Shown here: piece after piece, positions 12,101 to 21,442 of the stretch | Layout: each line of letters starts with the position of its first letter | Numbering within the stretch: position 1 is the first letter of the stretch | NCBI GenBank assembly: GCA_036244855.1 | Contig: BQKZ01001524.1 | Coordinates: forward strand, 17,907 to 54,275 | DNA: 36,369 nucleotides | Source of the DNA: Temnopleurus reevesii | Taxonomy: Eukaryota > Echinodermata > Echinoidea > Temnopleuroida > Temnopleuridae | Direction of reading: 5' to 3' | Notes under the pieces: model-generated | What the model was told of the DNA's origin: nothing | Database searches by the model: none | What the model saw: the letters and a program-made list of their open reading frames with translations, nothing else | Translations under genes and position numbers: made by a program

Positions 12101-13766
12101 CTATCAGTAAACAAAGACCACGATTGGTCCGTTTGGCGTTGTGGTTTTTATGAATGAACGGGTTTTTCCGCTATCTGTTCCCGGAATGTCCAATTCTTTT
12201 GTTAGGGAAGTCAATAAATGGTTCCATCACAAAGGTTGACTTAAAAAGAAAAAAAATGCCGGTAAAAAGCCGGTTTTCTCGTGAAATCTTTTAGCTGTAC
12301 AATTGTGACGATGCCACGTGGTATGCAGCGTAGGACGCCATTTTGGATGATATGACAAATTTGGAATTTTCTTCCACTGAATCAAACTGATGCTTTGTTT
12401 ACAAACACAAAACAAATATGTTCTGTATGGTATCAACACATGTGTTTCTAAACGAAAACAATGCTAAGAGTGCTCCAAAGCATGCACGAGCACGAGTACT
12501 TTTCGACCATTTATTTGCCATTACAAAAAGGAGCCTTGATGAGGATGGGAAGGTAGGTGGCCGGCAGGAACTCATCAGAAATAATTTTTTAACAAAACTT
12601 CATTTGAGAGATCATTGCAAGCACAGATAATCATACAGTATTCAAAGACACTGGATATTGTTACTTGGAACATAAAAGGAAGTTTTACTTCTAAAAATTC
12701 TTTGATATATAGCTTAGTCAACGGTATTCAAGAGAAAGGTGAAAAGGGAAAAGGAATTTAATAGAGGAACTGGTACTTTGTATTAATATCGACATTTGAA
12801 TGAACTGAAAACGCGCAATTAATCAAAATATGACAATTTTCAGTGACAATAAATTCACCGGATAATATTCATTATGGCACTATTTTTTCCCAATGAACCA
12901 TTTATTTACAAACTTCCGCCCTCTGGTCTCGGCCGAACAAGGCCGTGCAATATCAGGCTGCTTTCCGCCCTTGCCTATATCGGCTGGTATATACGGTGAA
13001 ATATCATTACCGTTTTCTTAGTAAAGGCCTGCATTAAGCATTGCTTTTCAATGCTAATGGTATGGATACCTATGTAATTCGAAACAAGGAAGATGATAGC
13101 GTCTCATTATCTCCATGCATGGTACAATAATGGAAAGTTACCAATGTAGCATTATAAAACTACACTTAATACATTCACGTGATATTGTATATAGTTCCTC
13201 GATAGAACATAATCAGTGTACTCGAGATTGATGTCCTGAAATAAATATATAGAATAATAAACCATACATGGAATTAATACATTTTTTTGCCATGTTATTG
13301 AACTTGATTTTGAATGCAAAATATCCTATTTATATATAGCAATTAATCCTGATCATTGTCTGATGGTAACGTGCATCGGTGTCGGATATTAACTTATGTA
13401 AATAATTATCACAATTATGCATATATTTTAATGTATCCATTTCGTAAACAATTCTTATCGTCATTGGAAAATACGAAATGAATGTACTAGGTCTCTGTAC
13501 AAGAATGGCGAAGATGATGACAATGATAATGCTAATACTAATATTTTCTGTACTTTTATTTATCGGTATAATGCTAATGAAAATAATAATGGTAATAATG
13601 ATATTTTTACGACTTAACATCCCTCAAAATATACTAATTTGAAAACCACTTTCATATTTTTTTCATCTTATTCAAAATGATATCAATAACAAAGACATTG
13701 ATTATTTCGACTTAATTTTATTCGTCATATAAAGTGCTGAATGTAGTATAGCCGATGAAAGGCCTC
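9197..13766. other. Intergenic sequence, no gene recognised
   Basis: AT-rich and without recognisable coding exons. It holds a 44-bp tandem duplication at 10311-10387, a 33-bp segment (10166-10198) identical to 28168-28200, and an AT-rich trinucleotide-like patch at 13510-13610. Confidence 0.7.
10311..10387. repeat. 44-bp tandem duplication
   Basis: TAACTAACTTTATAAATAAG and the bases that follow recur at 10355 with 33 identical positions, period 44. Confidence 0.9.
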
Positions 13767-13787
13767 TTTTTTTTTGGGGGGGGGGGG
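13767..13787. repeat. T9/G12 homopolymer junction
   Basis: A T run passes directly into a G run. The same design (or its complement) is at 4110-4131, 17641-17669 and 32133-32149. Confidence 0.9.
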
Positions 13788-14722
13788 TTAAAGAATAAAG
13801 ATATATAAAGAAATCATTTGTTACCATTTTACCATAATGTTTACAAGCATCCTCACAAGACTGCATATGCCAGTATATTAAAAAAAACCGCGAAAGGGGC
13901 GCGGGGGCGGGAAAAACGCTGAGTGTATAGTGTGTATACACTTCCGCCCGGACCCAACGTGGCCATGTTTATTTACATTCCAATGATAGGGGCGTTCACC
14001 AAATCTAGGGCCCCATCAAAACAAAGACATTTTGGAAATAGGATAATCATCATTAACATATTTCATTCATTAATTGTCAAAACATGATCAAGTCAACGCT
14101 AATGTACGGTATTCCCATTTATATAACGAAAATTATGCTGAGTACATTTTTTATGTGTAAGAATAATGGAAATACCTAAAAACGGTAAATTTGTGTCATC
14201 GATTTAAGTGACACTAATTTTAGTGACAATAATACGCTAATATATTGCTCCAGCAGTTGTTAATGGTTAACAAAATGGAAATAAAAAATACAAAAACTAT
14301 ATGACTGTAACAATGAATAATATAGTTATATAGACGTAATAATGTTACTATATATATATTTGATGTCAGTTTGTATATACCGTAGTTCTGTAGTTTGTGA
14401 ACAACGTTTATATCAGTCAGTGATACACGAGTATTTATGTAACTATATATATATATATATGAACATAAATCACGTGCTTATGTACGTGTACATACATATC
14501 GGGTACAATGCATTTGTATATATCATTTGACCGTTGCATTTCATTATTAGAATTCCATTAGTGAGTAATGTGTCTGTCACACACGGTCACGATGTTCTTG
14601 AGACCGATACCTGGAAACGAGAATTTATTTTCCATTGAACGAATGCAACACGACTATACCCGGCGTATAATACTGTGTATACACTGTACTCCATTTAGCT
14701 CGTAGGTCATTCATGCCTATAA
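13788..14722. other. Upstream flank of the SLC6 gene
   Basis: Mostly AT-rich; includes a GC-rich patch GGGGCGCGGGGGCGGG near 13896-13911 and an (AT)n run at 14442-14459. No exon recognised. Confidence 0.65.
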
Positions 14723-14880
14723 GCCCCGCCCCACCACCTAATTTGGGCATTCACGATCACGCGCTCCGTGCGTGAGTTCGCTCGGCCAATCAGCGAGGCT
14801 GATCTAGACTACTGAATATTCATACAACTTAGCTCGCACATGTATAGTATTTACTAATAAACCGCTCGCCGGTATAATAG
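14723..14880 (+). promoter_or_regulatory. Putative promoter of the SLC6 gene (GC box, CCAAT box, TATA-like)
   Basis: A GC box (GCCCCGCCCC, 14723-14732), a CCAAT box in NF-Y context (GGCCAATCAGCG, 14784-14795) and a TATA-like TATAATAG (14873-14880) occur in order. They lie within a local GC-richer patch 270-430 bases before the start codon. The transcription start is then probably near 14.9 kb. This is inferred from motifs only. Confidence 0.45.
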
Positions 14881-14904
14881 TAACGGCTCACACGGAATTT
14901 CCCC

Positions 14905-15149
14905 AGAAACATTTTGATTTTCAAAGGAGTAACATCATATTCGCAACATTACTCCGGATTTTTACACAGACAGATATATCTCGCTCCAAGAAGGCAACAT
15001 CTTTGGATATTCTTCATAATTTATTCAACTACTTGTCTGGTTATTAATTCTTGTTGATAAACATTGGACTGTTTAGATTAAACTTATTTCTTGTTGTTCA
15101 TCGCATTTTGACATCTTCTTCATTGTTGTGATCGAATTGGGAATTCATC
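14905..15149 (+). other. Probable 5' UTR of the SLC6 gene
   Basis: The region between the TATA-like box and the start codon has no ATG in good context close to the start and contains the in-frame TGA at 15129. Its 5' limit is a guess from the TATA-like position, and a further upstream non-coding exon cannot be excluded. Confidence 0.35.
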
Positions 15150-15191
15150 ATGTCTGAGAAGAAATCTGAGAAAACGGCCTACTCTGAAGTG
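15150..15191 (+). CDS. SLC6 transporter coding exon 1 (N-terminal 14 residues)
   Basis: The exon encodes [14 protein letters not shown], a charged cytosolic N-tip, and ends at a strong GTG|GTAAGT donor in phase 0. The start is supported by A at -3 and by an in-frame TGA at 15129-15131, 21 bases upstream. An alternative internal start would be M22 in exon 2. The small separate first exon is less certain than the TM exons because this tail is not conserved in the family. Confidence 0.8.
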
Positions 15192-18100
15192 GTAAGTTTT
15201 ATTTCCAGTACTATTATCTTTAATTTTAAGTTTTATGCAGTATTCAGCCATTCATTCAAATAATATGATGTTTTCATTCTGCCATACATGTGGCATATAG
15301 TTTGCACATGGTCCGAATCTGCAAATTTTGAGATCACACTTGTTTATTTACATGCCATGTATGATGGGTAATAAGATGATTCTTATCACTTTTATTATCA
15401 TTATTCTCATTTTTTCTGCTTACATAAGGATGTTAAAAGAATCTATCATATATATTCTGAAAATTTAAATATTTTACCTTTGTTTTTATTGAACTTTTTT
15501 GTTCATCTTTTTATTCGATCTTGTGGCTCTCATTGAATTGTTTTCGTCAAAGTTCAATGCAACAACTTCGTATTATTTAGCATCACCATCTAGTTGTACA
15601 ATAATACTGAAGTATTATCAATTGACATAATGTATTTGATATATCCAGGATAATTGTATGTTATATAAAAACAGTAGATCGTGTTAGTATATAAACGATT
15701 TTGTCTGATAAATATTCAGAATTGAATGAGAAATGCCTTTAAATCTAAATTCATCATCATCACTGCAAAAATATAGAATGAAATATGCATATATTTTTAG
15801 AATATCGACATTATTGATGTTTTACCCTATTTCATTCCTTTTTACAGCCGCAGCAGCAAACTCTGACGATGAAGTTGAGCAATGTTCCCGCCACTCCTCA
15901 AAAGGAGACAATCGAATCTGAGGATGCAGAAGATAGAGGAAACTGGTCAAACCATCTCGATTTTCTTCTCTCTTGCATCGGGTACGCGGTGGGACTTGGA
16001 AACGTCTGGAGATTTCCTTATCTTTGCTACTCCAACGGCGGAGGTGAGTTTGGAATTTATATTCTGAATTATAATTGATTTTGAAGTATTTGCGATTTGT
16101 TTCTGTTTGTGTGGTATAATTTGTTGAGATGTGAGTAGGAGATGAAATGTTCTGCAGGATTACAAAGTCTGATAATTAGTGATGCGATAAGGAAATACTG
16201 TTTGCGATTACTTTAGCACTATTTTTAAAAATAATATTACACGTGTATACAATTGTTTGTAATTGTTATTAGAAGAAAAAAAAACAAGAAGTTAAAAGTC
16301 GTATTTCACTGGGAATATCTGTAAAAAGATATGGAAGTGTCTGTTTACGAATTTAGTCGAGAATATAATGCGGAAAATCCCGTAAAATTAGTTTCGATGA
16401 AAAAATGCTTCGCTATACATTCTTTTTTTTTTAACATTATTCAAGATTCAATGTGAATTTGCTTTGGGGTATAATCGTCACATATACTTTTTCTTAGCCT
16501 GTTTTTGGGTACAGATAATGATTTTGCAAAAAAAAGCCGGTCGCCATGCTTGTTGAAAAACGCCGGTTGAAAATAATAATAAAAAGCCGGGTGCCCATCC
16601 CTTGGCTCCGCGCCAATACATTTACATATTCATGACTAAGACCCCCGCCTTCTCTGAAAAACGTTTCCACTCCGAGCGTGGGTAGTACGTCAATGACACA
16701 CCTCATTAATATTTAGTTATTGTGACGTCCGTAGTCCAGAGAGACAATGGGATGCTCGGAATGCGGGGGCTCGGCACTGGAATGATTAATATTCATGAGT
16801 TAACGTCGTCAATGGACGTGCCTTTGTTGCCAAACGAACGAGTGTGGGAAAATTCCATGACGTAGTCGCAAGAGCAGTCGCTCTAATGAGTTAACGAACA
16901 TTCCTGAAATAGTGCGTGTTCGCGTCCGTATCAGGAAATTAAACAATAAATGAATGCAAACTATATGGTATCGCTTTATGATTCAAGATAAAAAAGAAGA
17001 AAAATAATTAAGCACTCTTTGTTTCTAATTAAGAAATATTGACTTTAACAAACGAAAGCGGCTTCCCAATAAGAACAAGTCTTCATGAAGAAACAAAGAC
17101 TAATTTTTCTTGTAATTCGGTTTCATGTCCTGTTTTCCATCTTATTGTTACTTTTTGGGTTTTTTTACAACCTTGATCTGCCATAAACACAAATATGTTT
17201 ACAACAGAGAGAAAATTGTATTTGAAGATAGATTATTGGTGAAAAACGATGATTTCTTGTCCTATCAACAATTATTATTTTAAAAAATGAAAAAAGCTGA
17301 TGACTCATTTTTTCCGTAACAATTTAATTCATATATTTTCTACTTTCGTTTTCGTTCTATTCTACAGGAGCATTTCTAATCCCGTACCTCGTGATGATGT
17401 GCTTGGCTGGTGTGCCGCTCTTCTTCCTTGAGTTGGCATTTGGGCAGTACTGCAGCAAAGGACCAATCAGGGCTTGGAACTGCGTCCCGCTTATGCGAGG
17501 TAAGTACTTATTGACCAATCAGCGCGCGAGATTCACTGCGCGCCTCTCGGAGACCGCTTTGGGCGGATAAGCGACCGCAATGTGCGGTTTCTTTACAAGA
17601 GTGCCGTGAGCCAAAACGCAAACTTGGAAACGGCCGGATATTTTTTTTTTTTGGGGGGGGGGGGGGGGGAGGGGAATTAATATAAGAGAATATTTGTACT
17701 TCTGGTATACTCCTCGTCTCGTTAATGATTAAAAAGCGAATTGCTTCTTTCGTTAAAAATGAAAAAGACAACTCTAATCACCGGTATATATGATATTTTC
17801 CGTTATCAAGATTTTTATCCATCCATTAACATTGAAAAACAAAACTTTTGATGAAGTTTGTCCTCTTAATAAAAAATTCAAGTACTTGTGGGTGTTCAAA
17901 GTCATTTTTAGAAGACGGATGCAACCCTTGACTACTAATTAGAAACCGTACAAAATCCAATTCATTTATTTTATTTCCTCTTATTTTTTTCCATTTCCTC
18001 CTTGTAGGTGTCGGATACGGCATGGTCGTCGTATCCGCAATCGTGGGCATCTACTACAACGTGATCATAACGTACTCGCTCTTCTACTTCTTCAAGTCGT

Positions 18101-21100
18101 TCGCCGCCGTCCTACCGTGGGAGGGTTGCCACCACTCGTGGAACACCGCGTACTGCTCGCAACTCGTCAACGAGTGTCTGGAATCGGGCGGTATCGTCAC
18201 CGAGAACAACACGTGCGTGCCCGTAGGGAACCTGACGATGGCCGAGAAGGAGAGCTATAATGTGACGTACTCTGAGGATGGAAATGTGACGGGTTTCCTC
18301 GATCCCCTTCAGAAAATGAGACAGAGCGCTTCAGCAGAATTTTACAAGTAAGCGATCAAAATCTGCTCTTAAAATTGAAAAAAAAAATGTGGAATGTTTT
18401 AGAACGATCTGAAACAATTCTATCTTCTTTCAAAAAATCAATCCTATTCACTCAAAAGTAGTCATTACCACGTTAAGTATAAATTTAAAAATTGAAATTA
18501 TTGTGTTCTTCAATCTTGCCAGTTTTGATGATACGACTATCAAACCACTTCCGGAAGCTAACTAATTATCAAAAATTATCTGAAGGTAACAAACCATCAA
18601 TTCTGTCCATCCACCAAATGAACACTGATTTCATTTGACACCTCAGACACATGATATGATAAAGGTTAGCCTTGGTGCTATTTGCCTTCAAATAATTTGT
18701 ATCCTTGTTCATCAATCATCCATGCATTACCAATCAAGTTTGACGAAATTAGAGAAATTAAATTAGTAATTATTTGTCCTTTGATTTGTGAATGCCGAGC
18801 TTGGGTTGAATGCGCCACAAGATGGCGCTATTCAATTATCAAGAAATCAAATACACTTAAGAATAAAAATGTTGAACTTGCTGCTGGAAATTCATTGTCA
18901 CTATAACTTGCAACAAAAACAAAAATAATAGTTTTTAACTTCTCAGCCCCTGATTTATTTAATAACATATCAACTTTTATTCACTTTTCACAGGTACGGC
19001 ATGTTGAACGAGTCTGGATCCATCAGCGAGCCTGGCATGATCAGATGGCAGTTGATGCTCTGTCTCCTCTTCGCCTGGGCCCTTATGTTCCTCTGCCTGG
19101 TGAAAGGTGTGAAATCCTCAGGCAAGGTCGTCTACTTCACCGCCACCTTCCCCTACATCGTCCTCTTCATTCTCTTCATCCGTGGAATCACCCTGGAGGG
19201 GCAGATCGAAGGTATCAAGTTCTTCATCACGCCGAAGTGGGAGTTGCTCAAGAACGCACAGGTCTGGAAGGATGCCGCCGTTCAGATTTTCTACTCCTTG
19301 AGTGCATCCTGGGGTGGTCTTATCACTCTGTCCTCCTACAACAAGTTCAAGAACAACTGCTTCCGTGACGCCATGATTGTCCCCATCGCCAACTGCGCCA
19401 CCTCTGTCTTCGCCGGTTTCGTTATCTTCTCCATCCTTGGCCACATGGCGCATGTCCTGAACAAGCCGGTCGAGAGCGTTGTTGATGAACGTAAGTACAA
19501 AACAATAGTTTCTCTTCCATGTAATATAAGATATTTTAAAATGTCAATAAATGTCATCTATTTGCCATCGGTCATCTCTTTGCCATCGGTCATCTCTTGT
19601 ACGCAAATTTAGTCGCAAGGCTGCCATGTACAATTTTAATCAACTTCTTCAAGTTTTATATGTCGAGTTTCAAGTCTCAAATTAAACCTAATTATTTTAT
19701 AGACCTTTTTTTAACATAACTTTGTTTTCACACACAATTCTCAAAGAACCGGCAGTAGACATGATTTTAACCTTATCCTTCCATTTTCTCTTTCCGATGC
19801 AGAATTCGGTCTTGCCTTCATCGCCTACCCCGAGGCAGTAACCCTCCTGCCGATCTCACCCCTCTGGGCCATCCTCTTCTTCTTCATGCTAATCACCCTG
19901 GGAATGGACAGCCAGTTCTGCATCATCGAGACCGTCACCACCGCCATCCTGGACGAGTTCCCCTCCCTCCGCAAGCGAAAGCACCTCATCGTCTTCCTCT
20001 ATTGCCTCCTCGGGTTCGTCTTCGGTCTCAGCTGTGTCACCCAGGCCGGTGGATACTGGGTCATCCTCATGGACAAGTACGCTGCTGACTTCGCCCTGCT
20101 CATCTTTGGTCTTTGCGAGTGCATCGGTATTGGATGGATCTACGGTGTGAAGAGGTTTACCAATGATATCAGGACCATGCTCGGAGACAGGATCGTCGAT
20201 CATCCTCTGTTCAACTTCTGGCCTTTGACTTGGTGCTGTATTACCCCTGGAGTTCTTCTGGTAAGCATCGACTCTATCATTCCGCAAAATAACATCACTC
20301 AGTATTTTTGTTAAGCAGATGTTTCTTTGACAATCCCGATTGGCCAGATTTTTACATTTAACTTTTTCACGGCGCTTTTTATTAATCTAAAGTTGAGGAC
20401 TTTTTGTCTTTGTTAAAGATGATCGATGATGTGTTGTCTTGCAAATGCGTCGTCAATTTCCATCGACAATTCTCTTGGAATAAGTTTCCTACTAAACAAA
20501 ATATATTGAAAAAAAAAACATTTTGCTCTGCATCATCAGTAACAGTCCGATCTTCAAGAAACAAACCCCGTACATTGCTTCACAAATAATTAATCAGATT
20601 TTCTCCATCTTTCCCATTCTTTCTTCAGTTTGTTCTTGGATTCAACTGGGCCACATGGACCTTCCCAACCGCTGGAGAGTACGAGTACCCCGGATGGGCC
20701 CACGCTATCGGCTGGCTTATGATCTGTTCATCCCTCATCTGTATCCCTGCTGTCTGGGCTTTCGAGTTCATCCGTGCTGAAGGAGGATTTGTTGATGTAA
20801 GTAGAATGCCTCTTTTGCTTTTATTGTCGAGATAATGATAGTAATAATAACAAATAATGATTCTAATCCTTAAATGCGCTTTTCACCAAATTGCCAAAAG
20901 CGCTTACATATATCTTATGATATCAGAGCTCTAGGACAAACTTATATGATGTGATGAACCCAGTTTGTCTACCAATTTACCGTTATGAAAAACTTCCAAG
21001 TCCACTCGTGCTTACTTTTTCTAACTTTTTATCTCATATTACAAACTGATATCAATCTGCTAGCATGTTATGATAGTGAGTCGAATGATAAGCATTTTAG

Positions 21101-21442
21101 TAAAAATCGATCTGAAATGTGTGCTGGTAGATTTGAAAACTAATGATCGCTTTCTTTTCTTATTTTTTATTACAGAGGCTAAAATCGATGGTCACACCCC
21201 GTCCAGAATGGGGACCCCTCCACCTTGCCGATCGTCGTGAAGCCATCCAGGTCCACAGGGACTTCGGAACCACCATGGGCGGTGTCCTAGACCCCAGCAT
21301 ACCTGAGAAGAACGACAAGAGCTTAGAGAGTGGGATTGGACTTCCTCTGCATCAGAATGGAGTCGTACCCATGCAGACCATCGACGCCAACGCTTACCAC
21401 TTAAACGGTGCTCCTGCTCTACCAAACGGAAGCACAGTATAA
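15150..21442 (+). CDS. SLC6 family Na+/Cl- dependent amino-acid transporter (GlyT2/ATB0,+ like), complete, 8 coding exons
   Basis: Coding exons 15150-15191, 15848-16043, 17368-17499, 18008-18347, 18994-19490, 19803-20260, 20629-20796 and 21176-21442 join to exactly 700 codons (699 residues plus TAA); every intron is GT-AG, with phases 0,1,1,2,1,0,0. The product is a plasma-membrane symporter of the LeuT fold with 12 predicted TM helices. TM1 carries [14 protein letters not shown] (59-72). Na+ ligands expected in SLC6 are present (A61, N66, S338, N370, D438, S439), as is the full Cl- site (Y86, Q334, S338, N370, S374). The large TM3-TM4 loop has a CX8C pair (C164, C173) and five N-glycosylation sequons. 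TM6 reads [18 protein letters not shown], and this with the Trp-Gly-Pro motif in the C-tail places it with GlyT2 and ATB0,+ rather than the monoamine carriers (glycine, not aspartate, at position 59). The tail ends STV, a class I PDZ ligand. Exact substrate and orthology cannot be fixed from sequence alone. Confidence 0.95.
15192..15847 (+). other. Intron 1 of the SLC6 gene
   Basis: This is 656 bases of AT-rich sequence between GTAAGT and TTTTTACAG. A 62-codon open stretch (15733-15921) runs from it into exon 2 in another frame and is not taken as coding. I see no repeat or conserved element. Confidence 0.85.
15848..16043 (+). CDS. SLC6 transporter coding exon 2 (N-tail and TM1)
   Basis: This exon encodes residues 15-79 plus the first base of codon 80. 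An acidic linker precedes [11 protein letters not shown] and then TM1 with the family signature [18 protein letters not shown]59 at the substrate site is typical of amino-acid carriers; monoamine carriers have Asp there. A61 and N66 are Na1 ligands. R69 matches the conserved outer-gate arginine region. The acceptor is TTTTTACAG and the donor is GTGAGT. Confidence 0.95.
16044..17367 (+). other. Intron 2 of the SLC6 gene (longest, with a CpG-richer middle)
   Basis: 1324 bases. Most is AT-rich, but 16.53-16.93 kb is clearly CpG-richer and holds CRE half-sites (GTGACGTCCG near 16721, CATGACGTAG near 16857), two ATTAATATT blocks and three AAAA-(G/C)CCGG type repeats (16531-16590). It could be a cis-regulatory module or an old mobile-element remnant. 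Confidence 0.8.
17368..17499 (+). CDS. SLC6 transporter coding exon 3 (TM2)
   Basis: The exon encodes residues 80-124, completing the NGGGAFLIPY motif and TM2, with Y86 (Cl- ligand in SERT/GAT numbering equivalents) and [12 protein letters not shown] at the inner end. The acceptor is TTCTACAG and the donor is GTAAGT, both phase 1. The sequence is close to GlyT and ATB0,+ TM2. Confidence 0.95.
17500..18007 (+). other. Intron 3 of the SLC6 gene (CpG-rich hairpins, T12/G17 tract)
   Basis: 508 bases. The first 140 are GC- and CpG-rich with CCAATCAGCGCGCG at about 17515 and several short hairpins. A run of 12 T and 17 G follows at 17641-17669. The rest is ordinary AT-rich intron. Confidence 0.85.
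17641..17674. repeat. T12/G17 homopolymer junction in intron 3
   Basis: Twelve T then seventeen G, one A and four G. On the sense strand this is a G-run of G-quadruplex type inside an intron. Confidence 0.9.
18008..18347 (+). CDS. SLC6 transporter coding exon 4 (TM3 and large extracellular loop 2)
   Basis: The exon encodes residues 124-236, with TM3 (about 125-152) carrying Y139-Y140 of the substrate pocket region, then most of extracellular loop 2. The loop starts [15 protein letters not shown], the conserved disulfide CX8C, and has sequons at N190 or N191 (NNT), N198 (NLT), N208 (NVT) and N216 (NVT). Codon third positions are very GC-rich compared with the AT-rich introns. The donor is AA|GTAAGC, phase 2. 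Confidence 0.95.
18348..18993 (+). other. Intron 4 of the SLC6 gene
   Basis: 646 bases, AT-rich, from GTAAGC to TTTTCACAG. An open stretch at 18682-18906 has no recognisable protein similarity and is not called. Confidence 0.85.
18994..19490 (+). CDS. SLC6 transporter coding exon 5 (TM4 to TM7)
   Basis: The exon encodes residues 237-402, with sequon N242 (NES), TM4 (about 252-272), [17 protein letters not shown] and TM5, extracellular loop 3, TM6 with [12 protein letters not shown] (Q334, S338) and TM7 with N370 and S374 for Na+ and Cl-. The stretch [10 protein letters not shown] at the TM6 end is strongly conserved in GlyT2 and ATB0,+. The exon ends FSILGHMAH, then loop 4; the donor is GTAAGT, phase 1. 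Confidence 0.97.
19491..19802 (+). other. Intron 5 of the SLC6 gene
   Basis: 312 bases. It contains an exact 18-bp tandem duplication (19562-19579 and 19580-19597, unit TTGCCATCGGTCATCTCT). Nothing else is recognised. Confidence 0.85.
19803..20260 (+). CDS. SLC6 transporter coding exon 6 (loop 4, TM8 to TM11 start)
   Basis: The exon encodes residues 404-555 (codon 403 is split). [11 protein letters not shown] of loop 4 is followed by TM8 with LGMDSQF (D438 and S439 of the Na2 site, E445 following), the cytosolic [10 protein letters not shown] loop, TM9, [14 protein letters not shown]10 ending [13 protein letters not shown] with E508, and the beginning of TM11. The acceptor is GATGCAG and the donor is GTAAGC, phase 0. 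Confidence 0.97.
20261..20628 (+). other. Intron 6 of the SLC6 gene
   Basis: 368 bases, AT-rich, with no repeats recognised. Short open stretches that run across its 3' border are in a different frame from exon 7. Confidence 0.85.
20629..20796 (+). CDS. SLC6 transporter coding exon 7 (TM11 end, TM12)
   Basis: The exon is 56 codons, residues 556-611, and covers the extracellular loop [16 protein letters not shown]12 (about 577-599) and the start of the C-tail. The YPGWA / GW pattern before TM12 is shared with GlyT2 and ATB0,+. It is flanked by TTCTTCAG and GTAAGT, phase 0 on both sides, so it could be skipped without a frameshift, although that would remove a helix. Confidence 0.95.
20797..21175 (+). 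other. Intron 7 of the SLC6 gene
   Basis: 379 bases. Near its start, at about 20830-20915, is an (AAT)-rich run followed by an inverted repeat (GCGCTTTT ... AAAAGCGC), which looks like the 3' end of a SINE in minus orientation. Confidence 0.8.
20828..20915 (-). repeat. Possible SINE 3' end, minus orientation, in intron 7
   Basis: Read on the minus strand, an 8-base inverted repeat (GCGCTTTT / AAAAGCGC) is followed by an ATT-rich tail. The same arrangement of a GCGC-containing end and a trinucleotide tail is seen at 27.12 kb and 29.17 kb. The tRNA head is not visible. Confidence 0.3.
21176..21442 (+). CDS. SLC6 transporter coding exon 8 (cytosolic C-tail, stop)
   Basis: The exon encodes residues 612-699. 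[14 protein letters not shown] resembles the proximal tail of GlyT2 and ATB0,+, and the distal part is not conserved. It ends PNGSTV then TAA; Ser at -2 and Val at 0 make a class I PDZ-binding motif. The acceptor is ATTACAG. Confidence 0.92.
   Translation, partial: RLKSMVTPRPEWGPLHLADRREAIQVHRDFGTTMGGVLDPSIPEKNDKSLESGIGLPLHQNGVVPMQTIDANAYHLNGAPALPNGSTV

Noticed and set aside
3313..13998. Shared AGGGGCGTTCAC at about 3314 and 13988
   Set aside because: Only 12 bases match and flanks do not; too short to call a repeat.
19118..20287. Long minus-strand frames opposite SLC6 exons 5 and 6
   Set aside because: Antisense shadows caused by GC-rich third codon positions of the real exons.
20523..20780. 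Frame overlapping SLC6 exon 7
   Set aside because: It is a different frame from the exon, which continues the SLC6 protein in the 20629 frame.
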